Virus record (IMG/VR): IMGVR_UViG_3300046492_000342
Location: 1-37,974 of that record
Source of the DNA: a virus
Direction: 5' to 3' (one strand)
Length of the DNA stretch: 37,974 bases
Positions 19,887-27,066 of the stretch are shown in pieces. Both the position numbers and the translations under genes were made by a program. The notes under the pieces are model-generated. The model made no database searches, had not been told where the DNA came from, and saw only the letters and a program-made list of their open reading frames with translations. Within the stretch, counting starts at the first letter, position 1, and each line of letters opens with the position of its first letter.

Positions 19887-22391
19887 ATGCCCGAGTCTAT
19901 GAACCCGATTCCCCCGCCTCGCCCACCTGGTCCGGATCTGGCCGCCGACGTCGCCGCGCTGTTCTGGCCGCGTGAACCCGCGCCGATCCCGCCGCCCCTG
20001 TTCCCACCCGAGGCGCTCCCACGCGCGGACTACCTGGCCACGCTGCGCGCGCAGGCCGCCCCGCCGAACCTCCCCCCGCCCATTCCGCCGCCGGTGCCCG
20101 TGTGGGAGCTCCCGGCCGGCACGACGATGCGCGCGGCGCTCCACTATTCCACGGTGTTGCCGGACCTCGATTTCGAGACATACAGCGAGGCCGGCTACAT
20201 ATGGGACGCGGCCCGCATGAAATGGGGATGCCTGCGCGGCACCGATAAAAAGGGCCTCGGCGTGGTCGGCGCCCAGGTGTACGCGGAGCACCCGTCCACG
20301 GAGGTGCTTTCCCTCTACTACGATTTGAAGGACGGGCGCGGCCGGCGCCGCTGGTTGCCCTCGGACCCGTTGCCGCCGGTGGATCTGCTCGAGCACGTGG
20401 CGCGCGGCGGGCTCCTCGAGGCGTGGAACTCCGGCTTTGAATACCGCATTTGGAACCTCGTTTGCCGGCGCCGCTACGGCTGGCCCGCGCTCCCGCTCGA
20501 GCAGCTCCGGTGCGCGATGGCCAAGTCCCGCGCGTGGTCGTTGCCCGGTGCGCTCGGCAAAGCCGGCCAGGTGCTCGCGCTCGAGCTCCAGAAAGACAAG
20601 GACGGCGACAGGCTCCTCAAGAAATTCAGTATGCCGCGCGATCCCACGGCCAAGGATGCCCGCCGCCGGATCCACCCGGCCGAGGATCCCGTCGACGGCC
20701 CCAAGCTCTACGCTTACAACGAGCGCGACATTATGGCGGAGGCGGAGGCCTCGGCACGCACGCCGGACCTGAATTCCGACGAGCTGGCGTATTGGCTCCT
20801 GGACCAGGCAATCAACCTGCGCGGCGTCCAGATGGACGTGGCCAGCATCGACAATTGCCTCGCCGTGGTCGACCAGGCATTCGAGAAATACGACGGCCAG
20901 CTCGCGGTGGTGACGGGCGGCGCGGTGCTGGCGGCCAGCCAAATGCCCAAGCTAAAAGCCTGGCTCGAGGAGCAGGGCGTCGCGCTCCCGCGCACGGCCA
21001 GCGGTGGCGCGTCGCTCACGGACGAGGTAATCGACCAGCTGCTCGAGGCGTCCACGCCGCTGGCGCCAGCCGCGCGCCAGGCGCTCGAGCTCCGGCAAAA
21101 GGTCGGCTCGGCCAGCATCAAGAAATTATTCAGCATGGCGCGCATGGTGTCGGCCGCCGGCCGGCTCCACGATCTTTACAACTACTACGGCGCGCGCACC
21201 GGCCGCACCACCGGCCAGGATGCCCAGCCCACCAATTTGCCCAAGGCGGGCCCGGCCGTGTTCTGTTGCGCCGGTTGTGGCAAGCATTACGGCGCCCACC
21301 TTGAGGCCTGCGCCTGGTGCCGCACGATCCGCGCGCCAGGCCTCAAGCCGGAGGAGTGGTCCTGGCGCGCGGCGGTCGACGCGCTGGCCGTGATTGCCAC
21401 GCGCCGCCTGGATTACGTCGAATACTATTTCGGGGATGCGGTGTTCACGGTGTCCGGGTGCCTGCGCGCGCTGTTCATTGCCGCCCCGGGCAAGGATTTC
21501 ATTTGCTCGGACTACTCGGCCATTGAGGCGGTGGTCTTGGCCATGCTGGCCGGCGTGCAATGGCGAATCGACGTGTTCCGGACGCACGGCAAGATTTACG
21601 AGGCCTCGGCCGCGATGATGGCCAAGCTACCCGTGGAGGAGATTCTCGCGCATAAAAAGCTCACGGGATCCCACCACCCGTTGAGGGACAAGGGCAAGCG
21701 CGCCGAGCTGGCATGTGGATACGGTGGATGGGTCGGCGCCTGGATTGCGTTTGGCGCGGACAAGTACATGACAGAGGACGAAATGAAAACGGCCACGCTG
21801 GAGTGGCGCGCGGCCTCGCCGGAGATCCCGGAATTTTGGGGCGGCCAGTGGCGCCGGCTCGAGGGCGGCGGGTGGAAAAAAGAGCTGTTCGGCATTGAGG
21901 GCGCTTTCCTCGGTGCGATCCTCTCGCCCGGCACCGAAACGGAATACCGGGGCTTCACGTGCCGCATGGAGGGCGACGCGCTTTATTTGCGCCTGCTATC
22001 CGGCCGTTACCTCACGTACCACCGGCCACGCCTGCAGCTGGAAACAAAATACGGCCGCGAGCAATTCCGCATTTCCTATGAGGGGTGGAACACGAACCCG
22101 AAAAACGGCCCGATCGGCTGGATTCGGATTGATACCTACGGCGGGCGCCTCACGGAGAACCTGGTCCAGGCGACGGCCCGGGACATTCAGTGGTATGGAA
22201 TGCGCAACTTGGCCGCGGCCGGCTATCCGATCGTGCTCCACGTCTATGATGAGGACATTGCAGAGGTGCCGGAGGGCTTCGGCAGCGTGGAGGAATTCGA
22301 GCGGATTATGTCGACCATGCCGCCGTGGGCCGCCGACTGGCCAATCCGCGCCAATGGCGGGTGGCGGGGCAAACGGTACAGAAAAGATTGA
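19887..22391 (+). CDS. Family A DNA polymerase with 3'-5' exonuclease (834 aa)
   Basis: The replicative polymerase. A Pro-rich N-terminus (about 75 residues) precedes a DnaQ-like exonuclease: ExoI D95-x-E97 (LDFET), ExoII EAWNSGFEYRIW, and ExoIII YNERDI. The polymerase part has motif A SDYSAIEA (D542), motif B K604...Y612 (GKRAELACGYG) and motif C YDEDIAE (D788, E789). Motif C usually reads HDE, but here Tyr replaces His. A zinc-ribbon-like insertion (C461, C464, C475, C478) lies before motif A. I take ATG 19887, right after the terminator T-tract. ATG 19899 is an alternative, and an upstream GTG at 19854 lies in the terminator and is unlikely. No good ribosome site is visible. Confidence 0.92.
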   Translation: MPESMNPIPPPRPPGPDLAADVAALFWPREPAPIPPPLFPPEALPRADYLATLRAQAAPPNLPPPIPPPVPVWELPAGTTMRAALHYSTVLPDLDFETYSEAGYIWDAARMKWGCLRGTDKKGLGVVGAQVYAEHPSTEVLSLYYDLKDGRGRRRWLPSDPLPPVDLLEHVARGGLLEAWNSGFEYRIWNLVCRRRYGWPALPLEQLRCAMAKSRAWSLPGALGKAGQVLALELQKDKDGDRLLKKFSMPRDPTAKDARRRIHPAEDPVDGPKLYAYNERDIMAEAEASARTPDLNSDELAYWLLDQAINLRGVQMDVASIDNCLAVVDQAFEKYDGQLAVVTGGAVLAASQMPKLKAWLEEQGVALPRTASGGASLTDEVIDQLLEASTPLAPAARQALELRQKVGSASIKKLFSMARMVSAAGRLHDLYNYYGARTGRTTGQDAQPTNLPKAGPAVFCCAGCGKHYGAHLEACAWCRTIRAPGLKPEEWSWRAAVDALAVIATRRLDYVEYYFGDAVFTVSGCLRALFIAAPGKDFICSDYSAIEAVVLAMLAGVQWRIDVFRTHGKIYEASAAMMAKLPVEEILAHKKLTGSHHPLRDKGKRAELACGYGGWVGAWIAFGADKYMTEDEMKTATLEWRAASPEIPEFWGGQWRRLEGGGWKKELFGIEGAFLGAILSPGTETEYRGFTCRMEGDALYLRLLSGRYLTYHRPRLQLETKYGREQFRISYEGWNTNPKNGPIGWIRIDTYGGRLTENLVQATARDIQWYGMRNLAAAGYPIVLHVYDEDIAEVPEGFGSVEEFERIMSTMPPWAADWPIRANGGWRGKRYRKD

Positions 22392-22416
22392 TATACTTAA
22401 GAAACTTAACTATAAT
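22388..22416 (+). promoter_or_regulatory. Near-consensus sigma70 promoter with operator in the spacer
   Basis: TTGATA (22388-22393) and a perfect TATAAT (22411-22416) are 17 bases apart. It overlaps the polymerase stop codon and drives the HTH gene at 22442. It is the strongest promoter seen in the window. Confidence 0.9.
22396..22410. promoter_or_regulatory. AT-rich operator, copy 3
   Basis: CTTAAGAAACTTAAC fills the -35/-10 spacer, the same geometry as copy 1 at 8801-8815. A protein bound here would exclude RNA polymerase. Confidence 0.8.
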
Positions 22417-22441
22417 TGATTTGCATCAAGAGAAAGGCAAA

Positions 22442-22663
22442 ATGATGAGCAACACACTTTCGGCCTCGGATCGTTTCGAGCGGGCCCAGCGAATGGAACA
22501 AGCCGTCCGCCTGGCCACGCACCAGGACCCGGCCCAGCGCCGGAGCGCCTACGAGGCGGCCCGCCAATTCCGCGTTTCGCAATCGGCAATTAGCCAAAAC
22601 CGGGCCTATCGGGCCTGGAAAGATAGCCAAAATAAAGGAGATTCCCGCAATGCCAAAAATTAA
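22442..22663 (+). CDS. Small helix-turn-helix protein (73 aa)
   Basis: A 73-residue protein with an HTH at about residues 36-58 (YEAARQFRVSQSAISQNRAY), similar in pattern to homeodomain-like or transposase-type HTHs (AARxFxVSxSAIS). The N-terminus has ERAQRMEQAVRLATHQDPAQ. The remainder is short and basic. It is placed directly behind the strongest promoter, which contains an AT-rich palindrome, as expected of an autoregulated repressor (inferred). AGAAAGG provides the ribosome site. The second ATG (22445) is equally possible and fits the spacing slightly better. Confidence 0.75.
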   Translation: MMSNTLSASDRFERAQRMEQAVRLATHQDPAQRRSAYEAARQFRVSQSAISQNRAYRAWKDSQNKGDSRNAKN

Positions 22664-22805
22664 CCGCCTGGCCCACGTCCCCGTGCGCTCGCCATATCAG
22701 GATTGGGTGGCCACGCAGCGCCGCATGGTGGTGCTCGAGCGCGTCGGGAAATTCGCCGTGGCCCTGGTCGTCGTGCTGGCCGCCGTGGGGTACTTCGGAA
22801 AATGA
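22650..22805 (+). CDS. Single-span membrane micro-protein (51 aa)
   Basis: A 51-codon frame with GGAG 11-14 bases before the ATG. It starts MPKINRLAHVPVRSPYQDWV, has a basic middle (TQRRMVVLERVGK), and ends with a hydrophobic span FAVALVVVLAAVGYFGK. This predicts one transmembrane helix at the C-terminus. It overlaps the end of the HTH gene by 14 bases, and its stop overlaps the next ATG (ATGA). Overlaps on both sides support it as real. No homology was recognised. A membrane-associated early role is conceivable. Confidence 0.65.
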   Translation: MPKINRLAHVPVRSPYQDWVATQRRMVVLERVGKFAVALVVVLAAVGYFGK

Positions 22806-22987
22806 GCCGTAATCCGACGCCGGCGCAGCTGGCCGCCGCCCTCCACGCTCACGACGAGGTGCTCGGCCTGAATCGTGAGCCGAACTACAAACAGAAAGCG
22901 CGGGCCATGCTGGCGGCCCTGCGCGCCGCGGCGGACCTACCGAACGGAGGCGCCCATGACGTGCAGCGCGACGCAGCAAGGGGATGA
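22802..22987 (+). CDS. Small helical hypothetical protein (61 aa)
   Basis: A 61-residue protein, MSRNPTPAQLAAALHAHDEV then KARAMLAALRAAADL, all-helical in prediction. Its ATG overlaps the upstream stop by four bases. The C-terminus (HDVQRDAARG) overlaps the start of the next gene in another frame. No function was recognised. Confidence 0.6.
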   Translation: MSRNPTPAQLAAALHAHDEVLGLNREPNYKQKARAMLAALRAAADLPNGGAHDVQRDAARG

Positions 22988-23342
22988 GATGGCGTGCGGC
23001 CGGTGCGCGCTCCGGTGGGACGTGAACGACGCGAACCCGCCCGCGTGCCTGCAGCACGAGCGCCGAACCCGCCCGCGTGGGCAAGGCCTCCCGCCGGTGC
23101 CGGTCCAGCCGTTGGCCGGGCCCGAGCCGCGGCCCGAGCACGTAACCCGCCGCCAGGTGGCGGAGGGCGTCGATTACCGGGCCTTGCTGGTCAAGTACAT
23201 GCGCCACGTGGGCGAGGAGGAGGGCACCACTTACGTGGCGCGGATCGGCACCGGCGGGCGCGGCTATTTCTCGGGCGTGACGTTTTCGGCGCCGGAGCTG
23301 GCGGCGTTGCTGGTGTGTGACGGGGAATCCGCCGCCGGTTGA
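22956..23342 (+). CDS. Zinc-ribbon protein with an LLxKYxxHVG motif (128 aa)
   Basis: A 128-residue protein. The N-terminus has C14-x2-C17 (MACGRCALRWDV) and a further Cys (PPACLQH), a probable zinc site. The C-terminal part (ALLVKYMRHVGEEEGTTYVA, then FSAPELAALLVC) is the same motif as in the 5759-6046 product. GGAGG lies five bases before the ATG at 22956. A second start at 22989, one base after the upstream stop, has a weaker AAGGGG and would give 117 residues. It is the last gene of the plus-strand unit and overlaps the end of the convergent Rz gene by 79 bases. Confidence 0.7.
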   Translation: MTCSATQQGDEMACGRCALRWDVNDANPPACLQHERRTRPRGQGLPPVPVQPLAGPEPRPEHVTRRQVAEGVDYRALLVKYMRHVGEEEGTTYVARIGTGGRGYFSGVTFSAPELAALLVCDGESAAG

Positions 23343-23830
23343 GGGGGCGCCATGCCGTTGGCCACGGCCCAGGCCTGGCACGCTCGGCCAGCGCCGAACG
23401 CCTCCTCGACGGCCAGTTTTAACGCTCTAATATCTCGGTCAACGTCCGATCGAACCACCCGGCCGGGGGGATCGGCGCCATTGCCGCCTTGGGCGCTTGG
23501 GGCTTCGGGGGCGGGGGCAGATCCACCACAGAGGGCGGGGCCGACGCGCACGCCTGGAGCAGCAGCAATGCGAGCACGGACAGGGGCCAATTCTTCATTT
23601 TTTGCCTCGGTAATCGTCAGGTTGATGGATTGCTGTTTCGTGGCCTCGACGGCGTTCTCCCGGATCCGGCCCACCGTGGCCACGAGGTCCCGGCCGCGCT
23701 GCTCCGCCTCCGCCGCGGCGTGGCCGGCGTCGAATTGGTGGGCGCCGTACCACCGCACGCCGAGCGTGCCGGCGACGGCCAGCACCACCAGCGCCAGCAC
23801 CGCGACGAGGAACCGCTCGAGCGAGCTCAT
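23264..23830 (-). CDS. Rz-type i-spanin (188 aa)
   Basis: Spanins disrupt the outer membrane in the last step of lysis. This 188-residue protein has an N-terminal inner-membrane anchor (ERFLVAVLALVVLAVAGTLG, about residues 4-23) followed by a charged, helical periplasmic region (AAAEAEQRGRDLVATVGRIR...) and a Pro/Gly-rich part. Its start overlaps the endolysin stop (ATGA). An Rz1-type lipoprotein is embedded in another frame, the classical arrangement. The last third, after about residue 140, is unusually long and overlaps the convergent plus-strand gene. Confidence 0.85.
   Translation of the reverse strand: MSSLERFLVAVLALVVLAVAGTLGVRWYGAHQFDAGHAAAEAEQRGRDLVATVGRIRENAVEATKQQSINLTITEAKNEELAPVRARIAAAPGVRVGPALCGGSAPAPEAPSAQGGNGADPPGRVVRSDVDRDIRALKLAVEEAFGAGRACQAWAVANGMAPPQPAADSPSHTSNAASSGAENVTPEK
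23419..23598 (-). CDS. Rz1-type outer-membrane lipoprotein, embedded in Rz (59 aa)
   Basis: A 59-residue frame inside the Rz gene. It starts MKNWPLSVLALLLLQACASA: a basic start, hydrophobic signal and lipobox LLQAC with Cys16 or Cys17 as the lipid-bearing residue. The mature part is Pro-rich (VVDLPPPPKPQAPKA, APIPPAGWFD), as in Rz1 o-spanins. Nested genes of this kind are a hallmark of Rz/Rz1 pairs. The two proteins would meet across the periplasm. It is too short for ordinary gene calling but well supported by composition and context. Confidence 0.88.
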   Translation of the reverse strand: MKNWPLSVLALLLLQACASAPPSVVDLPPPPKPQAPKAAMAPIPPAGWFDRTLTEILER

Positions 23831-24300
23831 GCGGCCACCTTGGGGGCCGGGTCGAACCGCTGGAGGTTCCGCCCCTTCATGACGGCCACCAGCTTGACGG
23901 CGTAGTCCGGGTCCGTCGCATAGCCCGCCTTGGCCACGGCGCACGCCCAGCCGGCGCCCGTCGTTTCGTGAAAACAGGCCGCATAGCGCGGGTTATCGTG
24001 GAAAAAGTCCGCGTGATCCGCCATGCACTCGGCCCAGCTCGCGTATTTGCGCCAGGTCGCCGGCACCACCACTTTTTTGCCGTTGAACACCTCGCCGGTA
24101 CGCATGGCCAGGGTGGGCCCGTGCCAGGACTTGTCCGCCTTGACGCCGAACAGATTACATGCCCGGCTCACGAGGTCCGAGTCGCCCCACCGGGATTCGA
24201 GCGCCGCTTGTGCCAGCGTGAACGAGGCCGGGATCCCGTGGACGCGTTGGCATTCCAGCGCGGCCGGGAGGAGCATGTCAAGGAATGCGGAGGGCGGCAT
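23827..24300 (-). CDS. Endolysin, glucosaminidase family (157 aa)
   Basis: A 157-residue single-domain muralytic enzyme of the mannosyl-glycoprotein endo-beta-N-acetylglucosaminidase / FlgJ type. Seen: FTLAQAALESRWG with the catalytic E35, ACNLFGVKAD (the NLFGIK motif) and a conserved-looking WRKYASWAECMADHADFF. It would cut the peptidoglycan glycan strand. No signal peptide was seen, so it depends on the holin encoded directly upstream (no gap). Its stop overlaps the Rz start. Confidence 0.9.
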   Translation of the reverse strand: MPPSAFLDMLLPAALECQRVHGIPASFTLAQAALESRWGDSDLVSRACNLFGVKADKSWHGPTLAMRTGEVFNGKKVVVPATWRKYASWAECMADHADFFHDNPRYAACFHETTGAGWACAVAKAGYATDPDYAVKLVAVMKGRNLQRFDPAPKVAA

Positions 24301-24681
24301 TTAGAGCACCTTTTTGGCGTCTTGGGCGAGCTCGAGGAGGTCGTCGTCCTTGTGCTTGTCCAGGTACTTGAAAAGGGCGCGCACGATTGCCCACGCCGGG
24401 AGGCCGCACGAAAAGCACAGCGCGAGCATGGCGATAATCCCGAACACGTCGTCCGCCCAATGCTGGAGGCCGAGATAGCGCACCAGGCAGGCGCCGCCGC
24501 CGATGGAGCCCACCAGCGTGGAAATGAGCGCGACGCGCCATTCCTGGTCCGTTTTAGGCTTGGTCATGCTCATGACGACAAACGCCGCCAGGCCTGCGCC
24601 GATGCCGCCCATTCCAGCCAGGCCGCCCAAGGCTTTCCAGCCGAGGACGCCGGCCGCCGTGCCGGAAATTGGTTCGCTCAT
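24301..24681 (-). CDS. Putative holin (126 aa, about three membrane spans)
   Basis: A 126-residue protein with hydrophobic segments at about residues 22-38 (GGIGAGLAAFVVMSM), 50-70 (VALISTLVGSIGGGACLV) and 78-102 (DDVFGIIAMLALCFSCGLPA), and a charged C-terminus (FKYLDKHKDDDLLELAQDAK). This is the layout of class I-like holins. It lies directly before the endolysin. The start at 24681 is chosen because a GAGAG sequence lies upstream and the longer frame to 24699 lacks a ribosome site. Confidence 0.8.
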   Translation of the reverse strand: MSEPISGTAAGVLGWKALGGLAGMGGIGAGLAAFVVMSMTKPKTDQEWRVALISTLVGSIGGGACLVRYLGLQHWADDVFGIIAMLALCFSCGLPAWAIVRALFKYLDKHKDDDLLELAQDAKKVL

Positions 24682-24717
24682 TTCTTGGACTCTCATCATT
24701 TTTAAAGTGCTAGTTAG

Positions 24718-24750
24718 GGAAAAAGTGCGGCGCCCTTCAAGGGGCGCTCT
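24718..24750 (-). terminator. Probable terminator between tailspike and holin
   Basis: On the minus strand, GCGCCC-CTTGAA-GGGCGC, then CGCAC and TTTTT. The T-tract is offset by about five bases, so termination may be partial, which would lower lysis-gene expression relative to structural genes. Confidence 0.6.
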
Positions 24751-24756
24751 CTCGGG

Positions 24757-26658
24757 TCATACGCCTACGATTGCGACGCTCGAAGCGTTGCCGCCGCTAT
24801 TGGTCATGTACTCGACAAACACGGCCACGATGGTGGAGCCCACCACTTGCGGCGCGTTCACCACGTTGAGCTGGAAATCGACCGTGTTGTCGCCGTTGCG
24901 CAGCAGCGCGCCCGTTACGCCCCCGAATGCGGCGGCGCCGGTGTTGGATACCGTGAACGAGCCGCCGATCTGGACGAGGTTTTGCGCGGTGGTGGTTTCC
25001 TTAAAGCCGGTAATGTGGAATTCCATGATCCCGGCGAAACCCATGTCCCCCACGTAGGTGTTAATCAGGTGCACGCGTACTTTGGCGCTAAAACTGTCTC
25101 CGTAGGCGCTCGCCGGAATGCGGAAAATGGATTGCGCCGAGCCGGCCGGAATCGTTTTGCTGTATTCAAACGATTTGAGGTTGCTTACCGCGTCGTATCG
25201 GCTCGGGCCGCGCGCGGTGAAATAGCGCGAGCCGTTTTTATCGTTGAGCACCAGCGTGGCGGTATCCGCGACATACCACCAGGACGTGGCCGTTTTGCCG
25301 CCAATCTCGAGCGGATAGCGCGCATTGTTGAGCACCACCTCCGCCCCGGTAATGATGGTGAAGCCCGCCAGCGTGGCGCCCGGGAGCGAATCGTCAAACA
25401 CGCCCAGGTGCGTGCCGGTCATGGTGATACTTGCGCCGGTGTCGGCCTGATACGGGTAATACGTGGAACCCGCCGTGTTGGCGACTTTGAACAGCATCAG
25501 CGCGCCGCCGTCGATGTTCACTTTTGCACCGTTGGAGGCCTGGAGGATGCGGGAGAAACTTTCCGAACCGCACCCGGACATTTCCACCCGGCAGGACGCG
25601 CCGGTAAAGTAATAGCAGCGGTCCAGGCTATCCGCCGCGCAACCAATCATTACGGTGTAATTCAGGTTGGTAAATGAAAAGCCATTGCCGCCGGTGTTGA
25701 ATTTCGTATTGCAATAAACCCGCGAAAAAACGTTGCTCGTTCCGGTGTCAATCTCGAAATGGCTTTTGCTGAATTGGGAGCGGATATTCGCCCATTCCAC
25801 TTGCCAAATATCGTATCCCTTGACGACGAAAGCCGAGGTGTTCACGTACAGATTGCGGAATGAGGAAATGGCCACGCGCTGCGCGTTGAACACGCCGACT
25901 GAGCCGTCCGCCGGCAAGTCAAACGCCAGGCTGTCGATGATGACGTCCACGAGGTAGGACTCGTTAGGGAACAGCAGGTTAAACACCGTGGCCAGGTTGT
26001 ATGTGCGGGTTTGCACCACGCTGGCGGAGTCGGTGTAAGTGCGGGTGATGGGCGTAACCACGCCGGCCGCGGTGCGCTTGATGATGGATTTTCGATACTC
26101 GCCCCGGATAATGATCCCGTTCGAGATATTCAGGTTGGCGCTTACCAGGTAGGTGCCGGCCGGGAATCGCAAGTTGTAGCCGGAGTCCAGGGCCTTTTGG
26201 ATTGCGACCGTATCGTCCGTGATGCCGTCGCCCTTGGCCCCGAAGTCCTTGACGCTTACCACCTCGAGCAGCTTGTCCAGGATCGTGCGTTTGACGGCGC
26301 CGGCGGCGTTGATGATGAACCCGAGCAGGCCCGCGCCAGTGGCGGCGGCCAGCGTGGCCAGGATGCCCCACAGCCCGGCCGGATCCGTTTTCAGGTTGTC
26401 GACGGGGTAGCCGGTAACTTGCTGGCCGTCCGCTTGCTTGAGGTCGACTTTATAGGCGCCATTCCAGAAAATGACGGCCTCGCCCTTGGCGTCGAGCGGC
26501 ACCGGGTTGGGGTTGGGCGTCGTGCCGGCCTCGTCGGCGTAGGTGGTTTTCGGGTTGGTCGTGCCCGCGGCGTAGGTCCACAGCTTGCCGCCGGCGGCGG
26601 GCGTGCCGTCGTTGTTGAAATAACGTTGCCGGCCTTCCGGCATGAGTGCGGTTGGCAT
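24757..26658 (-). CDS. Tailspike with pectate-lyase-type beta-helix (633 aa)
   Basis: A 633-residue receptor-binding protein. Residues 1-95 (RQRYFNNDGTPAAGGKLWTY..., FWNGAYKVDLKQADGQQV) are a phage tailspike N-terminal particle-binding-like domain. Residues 135-160 (VSVKDFGAKGDGITDDTVAI) are the start motif of Pectate_lyase_3-type right-handed beta-helices. The following 400 residues show the short-strand repeats expected of the helix. The C-terminal part (from about 520) would be the trimerisation or carbohydrate-binding end. Such spikes bind and often degrade host surface polysaccharide. The substrate cannot be inferred. Confidence 0.88.
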   Translation of the reverse strand: MPTALMPEGRQRYFNNDGTPAAGGKLWTYAAGTTNPKTTYADEAGTTPNPNPVPLDAKGEAVIFWNGAYKVDLKQADGQQVTGYPVDNLKTDPAGLWGILATLAAATGAGLLGFIINAAGAVKRTILDKLLEVVSVKDFGAKGDGITDDTVAIQKALDSGYNLRFPAGTYLVSANLNISNGIIIRGEYRKSIIKRTAAGVVTPITRTYTDSASVVQTRTYNLATVFNLLFPNESYLVDVIIDSLAFDLPADGSVGVFNAQRVAISSFRNLYVNTSAFVVKGYDIWQVEWANIRSQFSKSHFEIDTGTSNVFSRVYCNTKFNTGGNGFSFTNLNYTVMIGCAADSLDRCYYFTGASCRVEMSGCGSESFSRILQASNGAKVNIDGGALMLFKVANTAGSTYYPYQADTGASITMTGTHLGVFDDSLPGATLAGFTIITGAEVVLNNARYPLEIGGKTATSWWYVADTATLVLNDKNGSRYFTARGPSRYDAVSNLKSFEYSKTIPAGSAQSIFRIPASAYGDSFSAKVRVHLINTYVGDMGFAGIMEFHITGFKETTTAQNLVQIGGSFTVSNTGAAAFGGVTGALLRNGDNTVDFQLNVVNAPQVVGSTIVAVFVEYMTNSGGNASSVAIVGV

Positions 26659-26664
26659 GGTCGC

Positions 26665-26997
26665 TTATCCGATGATGTCTTTTGCGGAATACTTGAACGT
26701 CAGGCCAGCGCCGAGCGCCTGGACTGTGCCGCCCTCGGAAATGCCCTGGTTGATGAGCTCCGGGCAAAAATAGGTTTCGTTGGGAGCGATAACGCGCGCA
26801 TTGATGAGCGCGGTAGCCGCGCCCGGGGCGCCGCCGGCCGGGACCACGTAGACGGAGGCAGAAACGGCCGCCGCGGTGGTGTTGACCAGGGCCGCGGCGG
26901 TAACTACGCGCTTGGTGGAGGCCCCGACAGCTGCGCCCACGGGGGCCGCGATGGCCGCGAGGACCACGCCGTCCGGAGTGTAATTTGAAATGGCCAT
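26665..26997 (-). CDS. Small structural-type protein (110 aa)
   Basis: A 110-residue protein, MAISNYTPDGVVLAAIAAPV then repeated short strands with Ala/Val/Thr (TKRVVTAAALVNTTAAAVSA, VYVVPAGGAPGAATALI) and a NETYFCPELINQGI segment. This beta-rich composition resembles small phage surface proteins encoded near tail fibres. The ATG at 26997 has GGAAT about 8 bases upstream. It probably belongs to the tail or capsid surface. No specific family was recognised. Confidence 0.6.
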   Translation of the reverse strand: MAISNYTPDGVVLAAIAAPVGAAVGASTKRVVTAAALVNTTAAAVSASVYVVPAGGAPGAATALINARVIAPNETYFCPELINQGISEGGTVQALGAGLTFKYSAKDIIG

Positions 26998-27066
26998 AGT
27001 GTGATTCCGCAAGGAATTAATTGATTTGCGGACATTTTGGGCCCTTCCGTTCCGATAGGCAAGAAA

